From Rhodoferax ferrireducens T118 (GTDB lineage Bacteria > Pseudomonadota > Gammaproteobacteria > Burkholderiales > Burkholderiaceae_C), in the NCBI RefSeq assembly GCF_000013605.1, contig NC_007908.1, forward strand, positions 3,348,001 through 3,412,000: a stretch of DNA of 64,000 nucleotides, read 5' to 3'. The translations under genes were made by a program, and so were the position numbers. Of the stretch, positions 59,573-64,000 are shown piece by piece; the stretch's first letter is position 1; each line of letters begins with the position of its first letter. The notes under the pieces were generated by a model that searched no databases, was not told the origin of the DNA, and saw only the letters and a list, made by a program, of their open reading frames with translations.

Positions 59573-60648
59573 GCGCGCTCGAAGACTACGAAGCCCGGGA
59601 AGAGCGGGCTGAGCGCGAAGCTGCGGCCGAGATGCGCGCATGTGCAGCTCACAAAGTGGCGATGGCGGTGCAGGCAGAGGTGCCGGCGAGCGTGGCGGAC
59701 TACGCGCCTGCTGCGGCTGAGCGTGACGAGGCGCTCCTGAAGAAAGTGCTGCACCAGACGCGCCGGGTGCCGGCCGGCATGGCCTTTCTCCCTACTGAGT
59801 TGACGCGCGCTGGGCTGATTCGGTCGCCCGCAAACAGCAACGATCGCCCCGAGTTGGTGAAGCAAGAGCTGGCCATGGGGCGCGGGATTCAGTCACTTGT
59901 GTATACCGGTCCAGAGCTGGGCCCGAAGGAAGAGACGGCCTGGCTTGCGGTGCTGATGCTCGCGAGAACGCAGATGCTCGGCACACGCATCTATTTCAAA
60001 ATTGCAGAGCTCCTAAAGATCTGCGGCTTGAACGACTCAGCCGACAATTTCGTTGCAATGCGCATGCGCCTTAGCCGCTTGTCCCAAGCCCATTTCTCGA
60101 TCGATTACACAAGAAAAGTCGCTGGGAAGTCCAGAAAATTTCACGTGGAAACGCACCTGCTCGGCTTTGAGATTGAGCAAGAAACCGGAGATACGGTCGT
60201 GTGGCTTGACCCATCTGGTGTGCAGCTTTACTCAAACCTTTCGTACCAGCCTTGGGATGTGCGGTTAGGGCTGGCCACTGGTATTTCCCAGCAATTGCTC
60301 ACTTATGTCAGCGGACACGCGCAGGATAAGCAGCAAACAATCAAGGTCGAGGAGCTACAAGCGCTTTTCGGCTACAACGGCCCAACGTCGAGATTTGTGC
60401 GGGCGTGTAAAAGTGCGCTCAAAGAACTGGAGGTAGGTGGAATTATCGTGGAGGGGACGAGTAAAGTGGCGACAGCTCGAGACCCGGACACGCGCCAGCC
60501 GATTCAGCGGTTTGTCTGGAGGCGCACGGCGAAGAAGCAAAGCAATATCGAATGCGGTCTGGATCTGGGCGTGGAATTTGATGCTGGAGTCGTAGAAGCA
60601 GAGACGGAAACGGCGGCGGTAGATGACGAATCCTGGGGCGATATTTGA
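59569..60648 (+). CDS. TrfA-like plasmid replication initiator
   Basis: This is a 359-residue protein. After a Glu/Arg/Ala-rich leader (~1-90), IQSLVYTGPELGPKEETAWLAVLMLARTQMLGTRIYFKIAELLKICGL (~105-152), LRLSRLSQAHFSIDY and SNLSYQPWDVRLGLATGISQQLLTYVSGHA follow the order of the TrfA family of IncP-type initiators (two winged-helix units). It would bind the iterons that start 20 bases after its stop codon and recruit the host replisome. The family call is by motif order, not by search. Confidence 0.75.
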   Translation: MSALEDYEAREERAEREAAAEMRACAAHKVAMAVQAEVPASVADYAPAAAERDEALLKKVLHQTRRVPAGMAFLPTELTRAGLIRSPANSNDRPELVKQELAMGRGIQSLVYTGPELGPKEETAWLAVLMLARTQMLGTRIYFKIAELLKICGLNDSADNFVAMRMRLSRLSQAHFSIDYTRKVAGKSRKFHVETHLLGFEIEQETGDTVVWLDPSGVQLYSNLSYQPWDVRLGLATGISQQLLTYVSGHAQDKQQTIKVEELQALFGYNGPTSRFVRACKSALKELEVGGIIVEGTSKVATARDPDTRQPIQRFVWRRTAKKQSNIECGLDLGVEFDAGVVEAETETAAVDDESWGDI

Positions 60649-60667
60649 CGCTGGTTTGTCACGTCGG

Positions 60668-60768
60668 CACCGTGGTAACGCGCATTTTCACCGTGGTGAC
60701 GCGCAGGGCCACCGTGGTGACGCGCATTTTCACCGTGGTGACGCGCAGGGACACCGTGGTAACGCGCA
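60668..60768 (+). repeat. iteron array (oriV): five 17-bp repeats at 21-bp period
   Basis: CACCGTGGTRACGCGCA occurs at 60668, 60689, 60710, 60731 and 60752, always 21 bp apart (two helical turns). Copies 1 and 5 have A at the variable base, the others G. The spacers alternate TTTT and a GGG-containing 4-mer. Position right behind a TrfA-like gene and followed by A/T-rich DNA (60785-60865) marks a theta-replication origin. Confidence 0.92.
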
Positions 60769-60784
60769 GAGCTTGCCAATGAGA

Positions 60785-60865
60785 AATTGGCGAAATTTGG
60801 TACAAATATCGCCTAAACAATAGTTAAACAATTAAAAACAGATTTGAAAGAATGATTTTGGCCTA
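60785..60865. other. AT-rich segment of the origin
   Basis: This A/T-rich stretch includes AAACAATAGTTAAACAATT and lies just beyond the five iterons. It is the likely DNA-unwinding element. I found no DnaA box in it. Confidence 0.6.
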
Positions 60866-61046
60866 GTGTGGGGCGATGTGGGTTTGGGCGATGAAGTAGC
60901 AGCTTAAGTGGATATGCAGCGCGGCGCCTTTAAGCTGCTTTAACGTGACAAGCGCCCTACTACCCCCTCGGGATGCGACTTTGTTTGATTGTTGAGGCGC
61001 TTTGGTGGCGTGCGTGCTGGCTTGTTTGACGTTACTCCTGCGGAAT

Positions 61047-61079
61047 GGATTGGCCTAGTAACAGCCGGTGGGCCAATCC
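61047..61079. repeat. 9-bp inverted repeat near the sixth iteron
   Basis: GGATTGGCC (61047-61055) and GGCCAATCC (61071-61079) are perfect complements with a 15-base spacer, 25 bases before the isolated iteron. It may be a control-protein site or hairpin of the origin. Confidence 0.55.
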
Positions 61080-61103
61080 GGGGATACTTCGGCATAGAGC
61101 CGC

Positions 61104-61120
61104 CACCGTGGTGACGCGCA
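61104..61120 (+). repeat. isolated sixth iteron
   Basis: CACCGTGGTGACGCGCA is identical to iterons 2-4 and in the same orientation, 335 bp beyond the array. Solitary iterons often serve copy-number control (handcuffing). The following 61121-62019 holds no gene I am confident of; the 70-codon frame at 61603-61815 is doubtful. Confidence 0.85.
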
Positions 61121-61844
61121 GAGTGCTCCTAGGCAGGAGGGCTGGCAGGTGGGTAGTCGAGTGGCAGGACATCCAAGCGGCTACGCCGCAACATCCAATC
61201 CAACCAGGGCCGAGCGGCCGACTTCCAGGGTCCAAAATCGCCGCTTTCGCCTGCAAAAAAAACCATTCGGCCCCCTGGGTTGCACATTTCTGGCAGCTTA
61301 GGGCCGTTTTTTGGGCGGTAACACAGTAGTTTTGTGACGCCAAAAACTTCGGCTCTTGGGCGTTTTTTGGCCAGAATCACAGGGCTCGCTGGCCCGGATG
61401 TCAGGCCCATAGGCCTTGGTCGGATCGGATGTTCGCGGCGTAAGCCCCCCCATGATCGCAACATCACGGCGACGCGCTCAAATCCCCGCCGCCCGCCGCA
61501 GCGAGCGCCACCCACCCCGCCGGCGCAAAAAAGAAGAGCATCCCACATATCGGCATAAGTCATGAGCCGCCATCTAGGCACACCCGTGACCTCCAGAAAC
61601 TAATGCAATTTCACGAGCACCAAGCCCAAAAGCACCACCCTAGCGAACATCAGGCCCACAAAAATCCCGGTGTGCTGGTTGATATCCCACAAATACCACT
61701 TCAAATTTGGGATCTACTCGTAGACGAGCTTCAGACGCAGGATATCCCAATCCCAACCTGCGTTGAGCATCTCCTGGAAGGTTTGCGGTTTACGTTCGTC
61801 CATACGAATGTATAGCGCTTCACGCACCTGATCTGGGCAAATTG

Positions 61845-61868
61845 AACCTTCATAAATTTATGAAGGTT
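61845..61868. repeat. 24-bp perfect palindrome, copy 2
   Basis: AACCTTCATAAA followed by its complement is identical to the inner 24 bases of 41726-41751. A degenerate member of the 32-kb palindrome family, GTCCATACGAATGTAT, lies just before it at 61798-61813. Confidence 0.85.
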
Positions 61869-62019
61869 GCGCACCGCCTCTCCTGAGCTCTCATTGTGTA
61901 ACAAACATATAACAGTCTCAATTCGTCCCACTCGAACGCCTATACGTTATATCGGACGCGCACTTCATCGCTGCTTCTGATCCGCCTGCCGGTTTGCCGC
62001 TCAGTTCAGGAGTCCCCAC

Positions 62020-62232
62020 ATGACCTCTCAGTTCACAAATATCGCCGCCGCAAACGCCGCCTACTGCTCTGCGCAAATCAGCGCCATCCACACTGCCAAA
62101 AGCCTCGCTGAGCGCATGAGCGGCACTGCCAAGGGGGTCACCCCAGGCGTCGCGTCTGCAGCCGGGTTGCTCGCGCACGGGGCGTCTTATCGGGCCATCG
62201 GGCGCGTGCTGACGTGCACTGCTGGCCATTGA
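62020..62232 (+). CDS. small hypothetical protein at the right end of the element
   Basis: This is a 70-residue protein (MTSQFTNIAAANAAYCSAQISAIHTAKSLAERMSGTAKGVTPGVAS). CAGGAG precedes the ATG by 9 bases, and the composition is regular and helical. No family is recognised. It is probably the last gene of the accessory element. Between it and the radical SAM gene (62233-62510) I see no gene and no copy of the tRNA end. Confidence 0.5.
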   Translation: MTSQFTNIAAANAAYCSAQISAIHTAKSLAERMSGTAKGVTPGVASAAGLLAHGASYRAIGRVLTCTAGH

Positions 62233-62510
62233 TCGACGACATCCAACAAGCACCAACAAATCGAGCACACAATGAACAACAAAATCGACCGTTTTAGGGA
62301 CGCCGAAAAGTTATAGCTGACAAAATAACTTGTCATAAGTTCAGCCACCGGAAACAACGTGAGTAGCAGCCATGTCTTCCAGTCAGAGTGGCGGAACAGC
62401 TATTTCGATTCGCTCCCATGGGCTTCGCCCATACCCATGCCGAATCTGGAGATCACGTCAGGGGGTGTCTTTAACGAAGCTGGTTTGGATCAGGGTTCGA
62501 TAATGCGCGC

Positions 62511-64000
62511 ATGGTTCCCTCTGATGGCCCCGCTATTGTCTTGACCACCCTCAACGCGAAGTACATCCACGCCTCGCTTGGTCTTCGCTACCTGCTGGCC
62601 AATATGGGGGCTTTGAGACGGCAGACGGTGCTGCGGGAGTTCACCATCGCGCGCAAGGTACCGGAGGTGGCGGCCGAGCTGCTGGCGACTCTGGGTGAGC
62701 CGCTGCCGGGCGTAGTGCAGATCATTGGGTTTGGCGTCTATATTTGGAACGTGACCCAAACGACGAAAGTGGTGCGCTTGCTCAAAAACCAGCGGCCAGA
62801 GGTCAAAGTCGTGTTGGGTGGGCCCGAGGTCAGCCATGAACTGGGCGAGCAGGAGATTGTCCGCCTGGCCGACCATGTGATCACCGGCTGGGGTGATGTG
62901 AGTTTTCCAAAGCTGTGCCGCGCCTTGTTGCACGGGTCGCAGCCGCTGATGAAGATCATCGCGGGCGAAGAGCCGCCGCTGGACCAGCTCGTGCTGCCTT
63001 ACGCCGAGTACACCGATGCCGATCTGGCGCACCGTCTGCTCTATGTGGAAGCCTCGCGCGGCTGCCCATTCAAGTGCGAGTTTTGTCTGAGTTCGCTCGA
63101 TAAGACCTCGCGCGCCTTCGATCTGGACGCCTTTCTGGACGAAATGCAGGGTTTGTACCGGCGCGGTGCGCGCAATTTCAAATTTGTGGATCGCACTTTC
63201 AACCTGAAGGTCGATTCCTCGGTTCGCATTCTGCAGTTCTTTCTGGACCGGCTGCCCGCGCCCGATGCGCTCGGTAACGAGATATTCGTTCATTTTGAAG
63301 TGGTGCCCGATCATCTACCGGACCGGCTCAGAGTCCTGGTCGCGAAATTCCCGCCCGGCGTACTCCAGCTTGAAGTGGGAGTGCAGAGTTTTAGCATCGC
63401 GGTGCAACAGCGTGTCTCGCGCAAGCAGGACAATGCAAAAACCGAGGCCAATTTGCGCTGGCTGGTGGCACAGTCCAACGCGCATCTGCACGCCGACCTG
63501 ATTTTTGGTCTGCCGGGTGAGACGCTGGAAAGCTTCGCTACCGGCTTTGACCGCTTGCACGGGCTGGGCCCGCACGAGATTCAGCTCGGCATCCTCAAGC
63601 GCCTGCGTGGCACGCCGATTGTTCGCCACAGCACACCCTACGGCATGGTGTACGACCCCGATCCGCCCTACACCGTACGCCAGACCGGCGCGGTGGATGC
63701 CGCCACGCTACAGCGCTTTGCTCGGTTCTCGCGCTATTGGGACATGATCGCCAACTCGGGGCGCTTCACGCGCACCTTGCCGGTGTTGCTGGCTGGTCCG
63801 TCACCGTTTTATTCCTTTCTCGATTTTGCCGACTGGCAGTGGCTTAAAAGCGGCACAACCAGCGGCTTGACACCGGAGGCGTTGGTGGACGCGATGTTTG
63901 ACTACCTCTGCACCCAGCGCGGCCTGCCTGCCTTGACCGTGCAACAAGCGCTGCTGGCCGACTACGTTGCCAGTGGCGCGCGCGCCAGTCCGCAGGCGCT
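62511..64000 (+). CDS. B12-binding-domain radical SAM protein, 3' end outside window
   Basis: The open frame from 62511 runs to the window edge (496 codons visible). An N-terminal cobalamin-binding-like Rossmann part (VLTTLNAKYIHASLGLRYLLANMGAL, VVQIIGFGVYIWNVTQT, VVLGGPEVSHE) precedes the radical SAM core. The core shows EASRGCPFKCEFCLSSLDKTSRAF, with the CxxxCxxC [4Fe-4S] motif at ~184-191, and later VGVQSF, HADLIFGLPGET and a DUF4080-like C-terminus (FYSFLDFADWQWL). The substrate is unknown. No good ribosome-binding site precedes the ATG, so the native 5' end may have been changed by the insertion to its left. Confidence 0.85.
   Translation, partial: MVPSDGPAIVLTTLNAKYIHASLGLRYLLANMGALRRQTVLREFTIARKVPEVAAELLATLGEPLPGVVQIIGFGVYIWNVTQTTKVVRLLKNQRPEVKVVLGGPEVSHELGEQEIVRLADHVITGWGDVSFPKLCRALLHGSQPLMKIIAGEEPPLDQLVLPYAEYTDADLAHRLLYVEASRGCPFKCEFCLSSLDKTSRAFDLDAFLDEMQGLYRRGARNFKFVDRTFNLKVDSSVRILQFFLDRLPAPDALGNEIFVHFEVVPDHLPDRLRVLVAKFPPGVLQLEVGVQSFSIAVQQRVSRKQDNAKTEANLRWLVAQSNAHLHADLIFGLPGETLESFATGFDRLHGLGPHEIQLGILKRLRGTPIVRHSTPYGMVYDPDPPYTVRQTGAVDAATLQRFARFSRYWDMIANSGRFTRTLPVLLAGPSPFYSFLDFADWQWLKSGTTSGLTPEALVDAMFDYLCTQRGLPALTVQQALLADYVASGARASPQA

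Noticed and set aside
60668..60768. CRISPR-like short regular repeats
   Set aside because: 17-bp repeats with 4-bp spacers right behind a TrfA-like gene are iterons, not spacers between CRISPR repeats.
61603..61815. 70-codon open frame
   Set aside because: It has no ribosome-binding site, a His/Gln-rich low-complexity start, and lies in the origin-distal non-coding stretch. I could not support it as a gene.
62490..63314. 274-codon minus-strand open frame
   Set aside because: It is antisense to the radical SAM gene, whose CxxxCxxC motif and cobalamin-binding region are clear.

Overview
The window looks like a betaproteobacterial chromosome, most likely Burkholderiales/Comamonadaceae-like. 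This rests on the GC-rich coding style, the panB-panC pair, UvrD, a Bacillus-type GMP reductase and a cobalamin-binding radical SAM protein. It carries one very large accessory segment. Both flanks are ordinary chromosome: the left (1-7.08 kb) has panB (cut by the window edge), panC, uvrD, an exported protein, guaC, a 3-hydroxyisobutyrate-dehydrogenase-like gene and tRNA-Lys(CTT); the right (62.5-64 kb) has the radical SAM gene, also cut by the edge. Taxonomy is inferred from protein style, not from a search.

The accessory segment starts at tRNA-Lys with a tyrosine integrase (7.2 kb) and an AlpA-like excisionase. Block 1 (9.2-22.8 kb) holds a 2,222-residue SF1 helicase with transglutaminase-like, DUF4011, nuclease and DUF3320 parts, a TrlF-type PHP-ATPase, and a convergent SbcC/SbcD-like ATPase-nuclease pair. 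This looks like DNA-processing or anti-phage machinery. Block 2 (23.2-30.2 kb) is enclosed by a diverged 71-bp inverted repeat. It contains a HAD phosphatase divergent from a WYL regulator, a SHOCT membrane protein, a DUF1963-like pair, a PD-(D/E)XK-like pair and an FtsZ-like protein with an apparent Tat signal. Four copies of one palindrome, GCGACA-N5-TGTCGC, lie in front of its transcription units, so I read it as one WYL-controlled regulon. This is my best candidate for an undescribed system.

Block 3 (30.2-46 kb) resembles degenerate plasmid backbone. It has an SRAP (YedK-like) gene, a 0.8-kb array of thirteen 16-bp palindromes with an ACGT-type core, small DUF genes, two more HAD phosphatases, an intact IS66-family element with an 8-bp target duplication, a MITE-like 25-bp inverted repeat, an XRE regulator and about 3 kb of GC-rich degenerate repeats. 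Block 4 (46.4-58.8 kb) is a tightly coupled operon: sigma-70-like factor, GHKL (MutL/MORC-like) ATPase, Z1 helicase, DUF4420 PD-(D/E)XK protein, AIPR protein, Vsr endonuclease and an unknown protein. A C5 cytosine methyltransferase faces it. This gene set matches the Mza-type defence / MORC-related restriction-modification systems. Block 5 (59.4-62.2 kb) is a replicon module: a TrfA-like initiator followed by five 17-bp iterons at exact 21-bp spacing, a sixth iteron and an AT-rich stretch.

The simplest reading is a plasmid-like integrative element in tRNA-Lys that has gathered at least two defence clusters and a regulated cassette. I saw no relaxase, type IV secretion or ParA/ParB gene, and I could not find the second attachment site.
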